In this document: positions 16,243 to 27,500 of the stretch, piece by piece | Layout: each line of letters starts with the position of its first letter | Numbering within the stretch: the first letter of the stretch is position 1 | From: Halothiobacillus sp. | GTDB taxonomy: Bacteria; Pseudomonadota; Gammaproteobacteria; Halothiobacillales; Halothiobacillaceae | Length of the DNA stretch: 54,798 bases | Direction of reading: 5' to 3' | NCBI RefSeq assembly: GCF_028710545.1 | Contig: NZ_JAQTTX010000017.1 | Location: forward strand, 1 to 54,798 | Translations under genes and position numbers: made by a program | The notes under the pieces: model-generated | Told to the model about the DNA's origin: nothing | The model's database searches: none | What the model saw: only the letters and a program-made list of their open reading frames with translations

Positions 16243-17391
16243 TTAAGGCGCTTCATGTTGGGCGAGGCAGGCGTCTTCGGTGCAGGTCATCACCGCTTGA
16301 CGGCTAAACGCGGCTTCGACGATCAATGCGACCCAGGCACCGGCCGCAATGGTAGCAAGCGCGATGAATGAGCCCAACGCCAGCGTCGAGATACCGCTGA
16401 GGCCATGACCCACCGTGCAGCCCATGGCCAGCACACTGCCGACACCAACCATCAGCGCCCCGATGATCGTGCGGCCCCATTCCGACCAAGAGCGGGGAAT
16501 CGTCCATTGAAACTCACGGCGAACAAGTGCGCTGATGAAACTGCCCAGCAAAAGCCCCGCCACAGCCACCACACCAAAGGTAATCGTAGCGAATTGGGTT
16601 GGGTGTTGCAGGTAGTAGACAACATCCCCCATTGGCGCGCTGAAGGTGAACGATTGCAAGCCCAAACCCTGTTGCGGGTTATTCATCATTTGTGCCGCAT
16701 CTGACGCCGCTTGCCCCAATGACCCGCCGGTGACCCAAAAAGCAAGAGCGACGACCAAGCCAATCAGCACTGCGCCCAACCAGCCCAGGCCATTTGCGCG
16801 TAGCGGCAGCCAACGCCAGGAAACAAAAAACAGCAATCCACTGATGGACAGCGCCAAAACCCAATACAATGCGCTGCCGCCGCCCAGCAGACTGGCCAGA
16901 TCCTGATGCTGAATGCCAAACGCGGTGAGGTTGGTGCTCAAGTGGCCAACCCAGGGCAAAAAAGCCGAGGCATATAGACTGGTGCGTGTCATGGCGTAAG
17001 CCGCCAGCGCCATGAAGACGACGGCCAGCAGCGCCTGAAGATTCCCTTGAGTGACCTTGACGAGGCTACGCACCGGGCAACCGCGAGCCAACACCATACC
17101 CACGCCAAAAATAAAGCCACCGATGACATAGCGCCCCCAGGCAAAATCGGGCGAGCGGTACGCCGGACGCGTCGCATCTAGATCGATACCAGTGAGTGAT
17201 TGGATCACGGTAGTGGCGAGCAGAGCGACTCCGATGGCGGCCAGATAGACTGCCAGACGCCGTCCGTCCCGCGATTGCCGATAGCTGCCGAGTCCACCGA
17301 CCAGGCAGAAGCGAGAAAACTGAGCCGCCAGACCGAACACAATCGACAGGCCGAGCACCCAGGACAAGTAATGAATGATGACGGGATCCAC
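16243..17391 (-). CDS. YeeE/YedE-family sulfur-compound transporter
   Basis: A 382-residue inner-membrane protein with about nine or ten hydrophobic segments, containing both halves of the YeeE/YedE repeat. Conserved cysteine motifs are RGCPVRSLVKVTQGN in the first half and GCTVGHGLSGISTLALGS in the second. E. coli YeeE imports thiosulfate through such cysteines; here thiosulfate, sulfide or persulfide species are plausible cargo. The start is GTG 17391, set by an AAAGGAG ribosome site 8 bases before. It follows the persulfide dioxygenase gene by 19 bases, the classic sulfide-detoxification pairing. Confidence 0.92.
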   Translation of the reverse strand: MDPVIIHYLSWVLGLSIVFGLAAQFSRFCLVGGLGSYRQSRDGRRLAVYLAAIGVALLATTVIQSLTGIDLDATRPAYRSPDFAWGRYVIGGFIFGVGMVLARGCPVRSLVKVTQGNLQALLAVVFMALAAYAMTRTSLYASAFLPWVGHLSTNLTAFGIQHQDLASLLGGGSALYWVLALSISGLLFFVSWRWLPLRANGLGWLGAVLIGLVVALAFWVTGGSLGQAASDAAQMMNNPQQGLGLQSFTFSAPMGDVVYYLQHPTQFATITFGVVAVAGLLLGSFISALVRREFQWTIPRSWSEWGRTIIGALMVGVGSVLAMGCTVGHGLSGISTLALGSFIALATIAAGAWVALIVEAAFSRQAVMTCTEDACLAQHEAP

Positions 17392-17410
17392 GATAAAACT
17401 CCTTTCCGAC

Positions 17411-18139
17411 TCAAAGGGATGTGTTGGCTTGGATGATGGCCTGCATTTCATCGACCGGCGGCAACACGACCGCACTGACGGTTTCGATGAACTGTTCGCG
17501 GGATTGGCTCAATGTGGGGTTATGCCGCTTCTCGAACCCGATTGTTGAGCAGGGCTTGCCACTAATGCCGCCGCCGCAGACGCTGCCAGCCTGCGCGCCC
17601 GGCAGAATTTCCAGATAGTCGGGCAGACACAGGAGGCGGTTGACCAGCGAATCATAAAGATGATCGGCCATCTCTTGAGTTCGTCCTTGCAAATCAGGCC
17701 GACCGATGCTGCCGACGAACAGCGCGTGCCCTGTCAATACGAACCACGGCTCATCACCACGAGAATGATCGGTTACGAGCAGGCAGATGTGGTCTTCGGT
17801 GTGCCCAGGCGTGTGCAACACTTTGACCGACACATTCCCCAGTGTGAGCGTTTGCCCATCAGTCAGCGGCAAGAATTCGAACGGCAAGCTGAGATCACTC
17901 TCATGCAAAGCGTATTTTGCCCCCGTCAGTTCGGCCAAGCGACGCCCGCCCGATACATGATCGGCGTGAATATGGGTATCCACGACATAGTTAATTTTTA
18001 CTCCTCGCGCCTGCGCCATCTCCACGAAACGCTCTTCGTCCCCGGCGTGGACATCGACGGCCATGGCCAACCCTTTGCCCGCACAGCCAAATAAATAAGC
18101 CAAAGACGCGTGTTCACAAACGACTTGCTCAAGAAACAT
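17411..18139 (-). CDS. Persulfide dioxygenase-like MBL-fold protein (ETHE1/Blh type)
   Basis: A 242-residue metallo-beta-lactamase-fold protein that oxidises glutathione persulfide (or related persulfides) to sulfite. Metal ligands are in THIHADHVSGG (His56, His58, Asp60, His61), HTPGHTEDH and GRPDLQGR. The C-terminal GSVCGGGISGKPCSTIGFEKR segment is typical of ETHE1/Blh proteins. No rhodanese domain is fused, although one occurs in the neighbouring regulator. Start ATG 18139 has an AGGGGG ribosome site. It is the first gene of the minus-strand sulfur block and is divergent from the MFS gene. Confidence 0.93.
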   Translation of the reverse strand: MFLEQVVCEHASLAYLFGCAGKGLAMAVDVHAGDEERFVEMAQARGVKINYVVDTHIHADHVSGGRRLAELTGAKYALHESDLSLPFEFLPLTDGQTLTLGNVSVKVLHTPGHTEDHICLLVTDHSRGDEPWFVLTGHALFVGSIGRPDLQGRTQEMADHLYDSLVNRLLCLPDYLEILPGAQAGSVCGGGISGKPCSTIGFEKRHNPTLSQSREQFIETVSAVVLPPVDEMQAIIQANTSL

Positions 18140-18217
18140 AGCTACCCCCTGATGAGTTGAGAAATCTCTGAATTCGATGAGCGACAGCTGAAGGCTTTTG
18201 CGCTCCGATTGCTCAAT

Positions 18218-18243
18218 CATTCAATCATATTATTGATTGAATG
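18218..18243. promoter_or_regulatory. Candidate ArsR-rhodanese operator B (perfect palindrome)
   Basis: CATTCAATCA-TATTAT-TGATTGAATG is a perfect 10-bp inverted repeat in the 192-base divergent region between the persulfide dioxygenase (start 18139) and MFS (start 18332) genes. It shares 14 identical bases with operator A at 16200. Position and AT-rich symmetry fit an ArsR-type repressor site; binding is inferred. Confidence 0.72.
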
Positions 18244-18331
18244 GTCAACTTGTTTCATACTGTGCCGGATGGTTGGGTGGTTTGCTCAACCCACCGCTGA
18301 CCAATCACACCACCGGAACAAAGAGGCACCC

Positions 18332-19561
18332 ATGCACGTCAACCAGGCCATCACCTACGGTATTCGCCCCAATGCAGCTCAGTTCACCCTACAGTTGCTG
18401 CAGGTGTTTCTGGTGGGCAGTCTGGTGGGGATGACCCGAACCGTTCTGCCGGAACTGGCTGAGTCCAACTTTGGTTTGACGGCGGGATCTTTTTTGGCGC
18501 TGGCCACCTTTGTTGTCGTGTTTGGGCTGGTCAAAGCGCTCTTGAATTTATTCGCAGGCACCTTGTCGGATCGCTGGGGGCGGCGGCGCGTGCTCATCGC
18601 CGGATGGGTGAGCGCCTTGCCCATTCCCTTGCTCATCCTGTACGGCCCGAATTGGGGCTGGATTATTCTTGCCACCGTGTTCTTGGGCATTAATCAGGGT
18701 CTGAGCTGGTCCATGGCCTTGAACAGCAAGCTGGATCTCACCCATGCGCGTCAACGCGGGCTGGTCAATGGCTTCAATGAGTTTGCTGGATATGGCGGAG
18801 TGGCGATTGCCGGCATACTGTCGGCCCTGGCCGTTCATGCACTTGGTGCGCGCACTGGGCTGTTCATCTTTACACTAGCGATTATCGTGCTGGCATTGTT
18901 GATCGCGCTGGCGGCGGTTCGGGAAACGCGTCCCTGGGCCATGTTGCATCAGGGCAATCCCACGATCGAGCCAATTGGAATGCGCGCCTTGTTTGCTTAT
19001 GCCAGTTGGAAAAATCGATCACTGCAGGCCCTTAATCAAGCCGGTCTGGTGGAAAAATTCACCGATGCCATGGTCTGGTTGTTTTTTCCGGTATTTTTCA
19101 TGGCCAAAGGATTGTCATTGGTCGCCTCCGGTTCGTTGATCGCCATCTACGGCGTGGTTTGGGGCGCAGGACAATTGATTACCGGCCCCTTGTCGGACCG
19201 AATCGGCCGAACGATCATGATCGTCGGCGGCATGTGGCTTTGCGGCTTGGGTGTGGTCGCCGTCAGTTTGAGCCACTCGATAGGGCTTTGGGGGCTGGAA
19301 CTGGCATTGATCGGCATTGGCATGGCGATGCTCTATCCCACTCTGGGTGCGGCGGTGGCCGATCAGGCCGAACCGGCCCAACGGGCGAGCATTCTGGGTA
19401 TTTATCGCTTCTGGCGGGATTTGGGCTACGCCGTGGGCGGGTTGCTCCTGGGTCTGACAGCGCAATGGAGTGGTGGAATTTTGCTACCCTTTTGGCTGGT
19501 TGGATTGTCCATGGCCGCCTCCGGGTTATGGGTGGCCGTGGTTGCGAATAAAAGCCAATAA
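18332..19561 (+). CDS. MFS transporter (12 TM) divergent from sulfur genes
   Basis: A 409-residue major facilitator with about 12 hydrophobic helices, motif A-type loops GTLSDRWGRRRVLIAG and GPLSDRIGRTIMIVGG, and LGIYRFWRDLGYAVGG in the C-terminal half. The ATG at 18332 is chosen because AGAGGCACCC precedes it and the family begins near there. The divergent promoter holds operator B, so it is probably controlled with the persulfide dioxygenase. Export of a sulfur product such as sulfite is a guess from context. The substrate cannot be read from sequence. Confidence 0.85.
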   Translation: MHVNQAITYGIRPNAAQFTLQLLQVFLVGSLVGMTRTVLPELAESNFGLTAGSFLALATFVVVFGLVKALLNLFAGTLSDRWGRRRVLIAGWVSALPIPLLILYGPNWGWIILATVFLGINQGLSWSMALNSKLDLTHARQRGLVNGFNEFAGYGGVAIAGILSALAVHALGARTGLFIFTLAIIVLALLIALAAVRETRPWAMLHQGNPTIEPIGMRALFAYASWKNRSLQALNQAGLVEKFTDAMVWLFFPVFFMAKGLSLVASGSLIAIYGVVWGAGQLITGPLSDRIGRTIMIVGGMWLCGLGVVAVSLSHSIGLWGLELALIGIGMAMLYPTLGAAVADQAEPAQRASILGIYRFWRDLGYAVGGLLLGLTAQWSGGILLPFWLVGLSMAASGLWVAVVANKSQ

Positions 19562-19591
19562 AAATTACCCATTCAATAACAATAGGTTGTC

Positions 19592-19619
19592 TTGACATCG
19601 AAGGAAATCATGATATCGA
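19592..19619 (+). promoter_or_regulatory. Possible sigma-70 promoter for the DUF4124 gene
   Basis: A perfect TTGACA (19592-19597) is followed after 16 bases by TATCGA (19614-19619), a weak -10. The region 19562-19756 contains no gene. Confidence 0.35.
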
Positions 19620-19756
19620 TTTGGTGATTTTTTGTTCAACAGGGTGAATGCCACGTCTTGTTAACTCCGCTTTACACGGGCTGATTGCCCGATCAAGTTG
19701 AATACCGGCAAGTGATTAGGCAAACTGCCATGATTGTTTGGCAAAGGAATGCGCTC

Positions 19757-20440
19757 ATGAGTTCTGTGAAAATCCACACCGGTTTTTCTTCACCGTTGCC
19801 ACTACTTTCTCGCTTTCGAACTTTATGCTTGTTACATGTCTTTGTGGTTTTGATCACGATGATGTGCACAGGTTTTGTGTCTGTCGCTCACGCAGATTTG
19901 TATCGCTGGACAACCAAGGACGGGATGGTGCATTACGGCGATAACATGCCGTCATCGCAAGCCATGGATGGTTATGATCTGATCAACCCATCCACCGGTG
20001 AGGTAGTACGGCACATCGACCGGGCGAAGACACCACAGGAACTCGCCGCCGAAGCCGCCGCCAAAAAGGCGGAAGAGCAAGCGGCAGAAAAAAAGCGCAC
20101 AGAAGAAGAAGCACAAGCCCGACGTGATCACATGCTGCTGGATCTTTACAGCAACACGTCCGATCTGGAACGGGCAAAATCGCAACGGCTGAGCGAAATT
20201 GATGGCCTGATCAAACAAACCCAGAACGCACTGGATCGCGCCATTGAGCGATCTAAACACGCTCAGGCATCATCGGAGCAAAAAGCGGCGTTCAAAGATA
20301 TGCTGCAATTGCGCAAAAACCTGTTCGATCTACAGGAGCGCCGCAACGAGACCGCCAAACGGTTTGATGAAGATCTTCGGCGCTTCGAACAACTACAGGC
20401 CAAAGACAAGCCCGAACAATCAGATCAAGCAGTCCAGTAG
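19757..20440 (+). CDS. DUF4124-domain secreted coiled-coil protein
   Basis: A 227-residue envelope protein. The N-terminal hydrophobic signal (LCLLHVFVVLITMMCTGFVSVAHA) is followed by the DUF4124 motif DLYRWTTKDGMVHYGDNMPS. An alanine/glutamate-rich coiled coil (about residues 110-225, AAEAAAKKAEEQAAEKKRTEEEAQARR and onward) makes up the rest. DUF4124 proteins are common in Gammaproteobacteria and lack a defined biochemical role. ATG 19757 has an AAAGGA ribosome site; a longer frame from 19685 lacks one. It converges with the DsrE-like gene 10 bases away. Confidence 0.82.
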   Translation: MSSVKIHTGFSSPLPLLSRFRTLCLLHVFVVLITMMCTGFVSVAHADLYRWTTKDGMVHYGDNMPSSQAMDGYDLINPSTGEVVRHIDRAKTPQELAAEAAAKKAEEQAAEKKRTEEEAQARRDHMLLDLYSNTSDLERAKSQRLSEIDGLIKQTQNALDRAIERSKHAQASSEQKAAFKDMLQLRKNLFDLQERRNETAKRFDEDLRRFEQLQAKDKPEQSDQAVQ

Positions 20441-20450
20441 ACCGTCCGCA

Positions 20451-20999
20451 TCAAGGCTTGTCGGCGAAATACCCGGCAACCGCCAGGTCATGCACGCGCA
20501 CAATACCGGCCGGAACAACCCGTGCCGCTGGCACAAGCTTGGGCGCGTAACCCAACATCTGAGTCTCATGGTGAATGGCGTTGCCACAAGCTGAAAAACG
20601 TACGCCTTGCGCACTGAGCTTGCCAATAAATGGATCTAGCGGGTTGTCATTCGCAAAAAGCAGCTTGATTCCGGGGCCGAAGGCAACCACCTCGACATCG
20701 ACCTTACCTTTGCCATAGCGCTTGAGCAAATGTTCAGCAACCGCCAGCACCTCGTGTCGTCTGCTGGCATCGGCATCGCTGATCTGCAGCACATACCGAG
20801 CGGCGACATCCGGTGTTTCCGCCTTGATGGCTTCGACGCTTTTGGCCTGAGGGTAATGCGCGGCCTTGATGAGTGCGGCGACATCCACATGCGGTGTTTG
20901 GGCGGGCGGCGCGGCCAGACTGGCCACGGGCAGCAGAACAGACAGACTGAACACGCCTGCCAGACAGAGCGGTTTGATGCGGACAGAGCTGATCATCAT
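20451..20999 (-). CDS. Secreted DsrE/DsrF-like protein
   Basis: About 182 residues with a Sec-type signal (PLCLAGVFSLSVLLPVASLAA) and a DsrE/F-like fold: VLQISDADASRRHEVLAVAEHLLKRYGKGKVDVEVVAFGPGIKLL, then a conserved cysteine in GVRFSACGNAI. Cytoplasmic DsrE-family proteins carry sulfur on this cysteine; periplasmic members occur widely in sulfur oxidisers, with unclear roles. An AGGA ribosome site suits ATG 20999, with ATG 21005 as the alternative. It is monocistronic, and its place near the persulfide genes is suggestive only. Confidence 0.85.
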   Translation of the reverse strand: MMISSVRIKPLCLAGVFSLSVLLPVASLAAPPAQTPHVDVAALIKAAHYPQAKSVEAIKAETPDVAARYVLQISDADASRRHEVLAVAEHLLKRYGKGKVDVEVVAFGPGIKLLFANDNPLDPFIGKLSAQGVRFSACGNAIHHETQMLGYAPKLVPAARVVPAGIVRVHDLAVAGYFADKP

Positions 21000-21102
21000 G
21001 GTCATTCCTATGTTCCGAGTTGGGACGACCGAGATTAGACCAATATAGATGCATTTACTATTAAATTATAAGGCAAATCAGAATCGCCCCGGATTTGCAT
21101 GA

Positions 21103-22487
<1,385 letters not shown>

Positions 22488-22495
<8 letters not shown>

Positions 22496-23708
22496 CTGTT
22501 TTTTCTCTGTTCATGATCTTGTCCAGCAAGGCAATCAACTGTGTTGCCAACAGTGTTTTATCGGCACGCTCAAACTGCTGCGCGCCATCGGCCCAGATGA
22601 CACTCAAGGCGTTATCCGGCTGATCGAAGGCCAATCCTGCGCCCACGAGGTTGGCACAAATCACGTCCATGCCTTTGGCGCGGCGCTTTTGTTCAGCATA
22701 GGCCTGCAGATTCTCGGTTTCTGCTGCAAAACCGACCACGAAGGGTTTCGCGGTGCGTTGTGCGACTTCGCTGATGATATCCGGATTTTTCACCAGTGTG
22801 AGCGTCAGCGAATCGACATCGGGTGATTTCTTGAGCTTGTGTTCGGCGGGTGCACTCACACGGTAATCGGCCACGGCGGCCGCGCCGATGAATACATCCA
22901 TCTGCTCCACCGCCGCCACGGCCGATTGCATCGCAAGCGCGGTTTCGACATCGACCCGATGGACTCCGGCGGGCGTGGGCAGGTTGTTCGGCCCGCAGAT
23001 CACGGTTACGTCCGCACCAGTCTCACGCGCCGCTTCGGCTAAAGCAAAGCCCATTTTGCCGGAAGAGCGATTGGCAATGAAGCGTACCGGATCGATCGGC
23101 TCGCGCGTTCCGCCTGCCGTAATCACAACCCGTTTGCCTCGCCAATCAACGCGTGATCGGGCACGCAGAACCTGGGCTGCAATTTCCTCTGGCTCGACCA
23201 TCCGACCGGCACCCACTTCGCCACAGGCCTGCACGCCGGATGCCGGGCCGATCACGCGCACTCCGCGTTTTTTCAGCACATCCAGATTGGCCTGGACCGC
23301 CGGATGCGCCCACATCTGCTGATTCATGGCGGGTGCGACCGTCACCGGCGCGGTCGTCGCCAGCACGAGCGAGGTCAAAAGATCGTTCGCCATGCCAGAT
23401 GCCATCCGCCCCAAAATATCGGCTGAGGCAGGCGCGATCACGATCATATCGGCCCAGCGCGCCAAGGCAATGTGATCCATGCCTGCTTCCGCTTCGGGAT
23501 CGAACAAATGCGTGCGCACCGGCTGGCCGGAAACGGCTTGCAGGGTCAATGGCGTCACGAATTGCGTGCCGCTCTCCGTGAGCACCACACGCACCTCGGC
23601 ACCCGCTTCACGCAAGCGCCTGATCAAGATGATGGATTTATAGGCCGCTATGCCGCCGCTGATCCCGACTAAAATCCGCATAATATGTGTGCTCGTCTTT
23701 GTTGCCAT
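22488..23708 (-). CDS. coaBC: Bifunctional CoaBC (phosphopantothenoylcysteine decarboxylase/synthetase)
   Basis: Two coenzyme A steps in one chain: the N-terminal FMN decarboxylase (Coa[39 protein letters not shown], [13 protein letters not shown]) and the C-terminal CTP-dependent synthetase (Coa[40 protein letters not shown]). The start is either ATG 23708 (406 residues) or ATG 23681 ([10 protein letters not shown], closer to homologue N termini); neither has a strong ribosome site. It heads the coaBC-dut-argB unit and is divergent from a thioredoxin-like gene. Confidence 0.95.
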
Positions 23709-23764
23709 GGGCGTGCCATACAGTCCATAGTGTACCAGTACCACCGGAGAACCCAGCGCCTGCC

Positions 23765-24424
23765 ATGACCCGATCAGCGCCCCATGACGACAAACACGAT
23801 CACACACCCCACGGTGTTCCGGATTCATCTGGAAACTCGCCCCGAAATTCGCCCGAAAAAACACCAGAAACACCGCCCGAAACACCGCCCGAAACATCAC
23901 CAAAGAAACGACGACGCTGGCGCAGATGGCTGATTGAAATCGCGGTGTTTGTCGGCGTGTTGCTGGCGGTACGCGCGTACATGGCGCCTGCCATTCCAAC
24001 CGATTTCGCGGATGCGCCCTTACCCGCCATCACCTTCCCGACACTGACCAATGGTACAACGGGGCCGGGCACAACAACCTTGGGCAGTAACCCGCGGCCC
24101 ACGGCGCTGGTGTTTTGGGCCACCTGGTGCGGCGTTTGTCATGTCGAACTGCCCTGGCTCAATGACCTGGCCAAAACACACCGCATCATCACTGTCGCCA
24201 TGCAATCGGGCGACGCCGAAGCCGTGCGCGCATACCTGAACAAGAACCAGTTCAATCAGCTCAGGGTCATCAATGATCCCAATGGGCAAATCGCCAAACA
24301 ATTCGGTGTGTCCGTCACCCCTACCCTGTTTTTCATCGCGCCCGACGGCCGCATCGCGATGGCCGAAACCGGCATCACCAGTCCCTGGGGTATTCGCTTG
24401 CGTTTATGGTGGCTGGGGCTATGA
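23765..24424 (+). CDS. Membrane-anchored thioredoxin-fold protein (ScsD/TlpA-like)
   Basis: A 219-residue redoxin. A proline/threonine-rich cytoplasmic head made of short repeats (EKTPETPPETPPETSPKK, residues 31-48) precedes one signal-anchor helix (WLIEIAVFVGVLLAVRAYM). The periplasmic domain has the active site WATWC122-GVC125-HVELPWL and a cis-proline region SVTPTLFFIAPDG. It resembles ScsD and TlpA-type disulfide reductases. Partner is unknown. It is divergent from coaBC and convergent with gltB. ATG 23765 is the first sensible start; earlier in-frame starts overlap the coaBC promoter. Confidence 0.82.
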   Translation: MTRSAPHDDKHDHTPHGVPDSSGNSPRNSPEKTPETPPETPPETSPKKRRRWRRWLIEIAVFVGVLLAVRAYMAPAIPTDFADAPLPAITFPTLTNGTTGPGTTTLGSNPRPTALVFWATWCGVCHVELPWLNDLAKTHRIITVAMQSGDAEAVRAYLNKNQFNQLRVINDPNGQIAKQFGVSVTPTLFFIAPDGRIAMAETGITSPWGIRLRLWWLGL

Positions 24425-24434
24425 GAACGTGATC

Positions 24435-24471
24435 AAAAAACCGCCGCGCAACTGAGAGTTTGAGCGGCGGT
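24435..24471 (-). terminator. Rho-independent terminator of gltB
   Basis: On the minus strand, ACCGCCGC and GCGGCGGT (24464-24471 with 24440-24447) form an 8-bp stem followed by six T residues. It lies about 125 bases beyond the gltB stop. The loop is long (16 bases). Confidence 0.7.
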
Positions 24472-24596
24472 AATGCAAAAAACATTTAAGGGCTGGGGCA
24501 GGTTGTCTGTCAATACCTGTCAGAACAGTTAAACGGATGCCCACAATACCGCGAGGTGGTAGTGGGTATCCATTCAACAAAGCCCTTCGATGGACC

Positions 24597-27500
24597 TTAC
24601 GCGGCGTTAACCAGTGTGGCCATCAAATCGTGGATGTCGGTTGCCTTGGGCTTGATGAGCCAGAACTTCGGCAGGAACAGTTCAAAGTATTCCAGAATTT
24701 CCGCTGCCCGTGCGCTGCCGGTTTTGGCCAGATGGGTTTCCAACGTGCCGCGCAGGTGCTGGCGATGACTTTCCAGTTCTGCCGCTTGCAGACGATTGAT
24801 GTCAATCAGCTCATGGTTGTAGCGGTCAACGAAATCGTTGGCTTCATCCAACACATAGGCAAAACCACCGGTCATGCCGGCGCCGAAATTCACGCCCGTG
24901 CGGCCGAGAATGGTAACGATGCCGCCGGTCATGTATTCGCAACCGTGGTCGCCGCAACCTTCGATGACGGCAACGGCGCCGGAGTTGCGAACAGCAAAGC
25001 GCTCGCCTGCCTGGCCTGCTGCGTAGAGTTGCCCACCCGTGGCGCCATACAGGCAGGTATTGCCGATAATGGGCGTTTCGAAGGTGGTAAATGTGCTGCC
25101 TTTGGGCGGGTAAATGACAAGTTCACCCCCGGCCATGCCTTTGCCGACATAATCGTTGGCATCGCCTTCGAGTGTCATGTTCAGGCCGCCTGCATTCCAC
25201 ACCCCGAAACTCTGGCCGGCAATGCCGGTAAATTTGAGGTGAATCGGCGCATCCACCATGCCAAGGTTGCCGTAGTGTTTGGCAATTTCGCCGGATATGC
25301 GAGCACCCATGGAGCGGTTGATATTCTTGATGTTGAAATTGAATTCACCACCCGTTTTCGCTTCGATGGCGGGCAGAATCTGCCGCACGATCTCTTCTGC
25401 GAGTTCGCCCTGATCGTGCGGGGTGTTGTGCGGCGCGATGCAGCAGGTGGCAGCGTCGCTAATCAGGCCGCCATCTGAAATCAGCGCGTCCAGATTGAGA
25501 TTGGCCTGCTTTTCGGTTTGCGGCTTGCGTTGCTTCAAAAGATCGGTACGGCTGATGAGTTCATCGATCGAGCGCACGCCCAGTTGCGCGAGCAGCTCAC
25601 GCACTTCCATGGCGATGAAGCGGAAGTAATTCATCACCTTCTCGACATTACCCTTGAAGTGGTCGAGGCGCAGCACCTTGTTCTGCGTGGCTATGCCTGT
25701 CGCACAGTTGTTGAGGTGGCAGATGCGCAGATACTTGCAACCCAGCGCAATCATCGGGCCGGTACCGAAACCGAAACTTTCGGCGCCCAGAATGGCGGCC
25801 TTGATGACATCCAGACCGGTTTTCAGTCCGCCGTCGGTTTGCAGGCGAACCTTGTCGCGCAGGTCGTTCGCGCGCAGGGTCTGATGCGCTTCGGCCAGCC
25901 CCAGTTCCCACGGTGAACCGGCGTATTTCACCGAGGTGAGCGGGCTGGCACCGGTGCCGCCGTCGTAGCCGGAAATCGTGATCAGATCAGCGTAGGCCTT
26001 GGCGACACCGGCCGCGATGGTGCCGACGCCCGGCTCGGAGACGAGCTTGACCGAAACGAGGGCTTCGGGGTTGACCTGTTTCAAATCGAAAATCAGTTGC
26101 GCCAGATCTTCGATGGAGTAGATGTCGTGGTGCGGCGGTGGGGAGATCAGGGCAACACCGGGGCGGGCATAACGCAGGCGTCCGATAAACGCATCGACTT
26201 TATGGCCGGGCAGCTGCCCACCTTCGCCGGGTTTGGCCCCTTGCGCAATCTTGATTTGCAGCACTTCGGCATTGACGAGGTAATGCGGGGTGACGCCAAA
26301 CCGTCCGGAGGCGATCTGCTTGATTTTGCTCATCTTGGCCGTGCCGAAGCGCGCGGGGTCTTCGCCACCTTCACCCGAGTTGGAACGGGCGCCCAGCCGG
26401 TTCATGGCTTCTGCGAGCGTTTCATGGGCCTCGGGCGAAAGCGCACCGAGGCTCATGCCCGCCGAGTCGAAACGGCGGATGATGGATTCGAGTGATTCGA
26501 CCTCATCAATCGGGATCGGCTGGGTATCGTGTGCCAAATCGAACAGGTCGCGCAAGGTGGCGATCGGGCGGTGGTTCACATGGGCCGAATACTGCTGCCA
26601 CAGCGAGAAATCCCCGGTGTTGACTGCCTGTTGCAGGGTTTGCACCACATCCGGGTTGTAGGCATGGTACTCGCCGCCATCGATGTATTTGAGCAGGCCG
26701 CCCTGACGTGGCCGCTTGCTCTTGAGTGAGGCTTCACGGTGCAGGATTTTCTGGTCGGCTTCGAGATCGACGAACCGTGCGCCTTCGATCCGGCTGGTGG
26801 TGTCCTTGAAGCAGAGGTTGACCACTTCGCTCGCCAGACCAATGATTTCGAACAATTGGGCGCCGCGGTAGCTGGCCACGGTGGAAATCCCCATCTTGGA
26901 GAGGATTTTTTTGAGGCCCTTGCCCAGCGCTTTGACATAATTGCTGGTGAGTTTTTCGCTGCTATCCGCCGAAATCTGCTTCGTTTGCCGCATGTTTTCG
27001 ATGGCTTCGAAGGCGAGATACGGATAGATGGCGGTGGCGCCATAACCCAACAGAACGGCACAGTGGTGCGGGTCGCGCGCGGTGGCGGTTTCAACGATGA
27101 GGTTGGCATCGGTGCGCAGACCGTCGCGGATCAGACGGTGATGGACTGCACCGGTGGCCAGCAGGGCATGAATCGGCAGGCGATCGGCGCTGATGCCGCG
27201 ATCGGACAATACGATGATGACCTTGCCCGCACGAACCTGGGCGACCGCTTCGTCGCAAACCCGCTCAATCGCCGATTGCAGGCCTTCATTGACCGGGTAG
27301 TTGAGGTCGATGCGGCAGGACGCAAAATCGGGATCGGTTTGCGCCACCAGTGCCTGGAACTTGGTTTCACTCAGAATGGGGGTTTCCAGTTGCAGGCGAT
27401 GCGCATGCTCGGGTGTTTCCGCGAAGATGTTGCGCTCGCGCCCGATCAAGGTTTCGAGCGACATGACGATGGCTTCGCGCAGCGGATCGATTGGTGGGTT

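Noticed and set aside
23853-23903. Short direct repeats coding PETPPETPPETS
   Set aside because: They are simple in-frame slippage repeats in the proline-rich head of the redoxin gene and have no sign of independent function.
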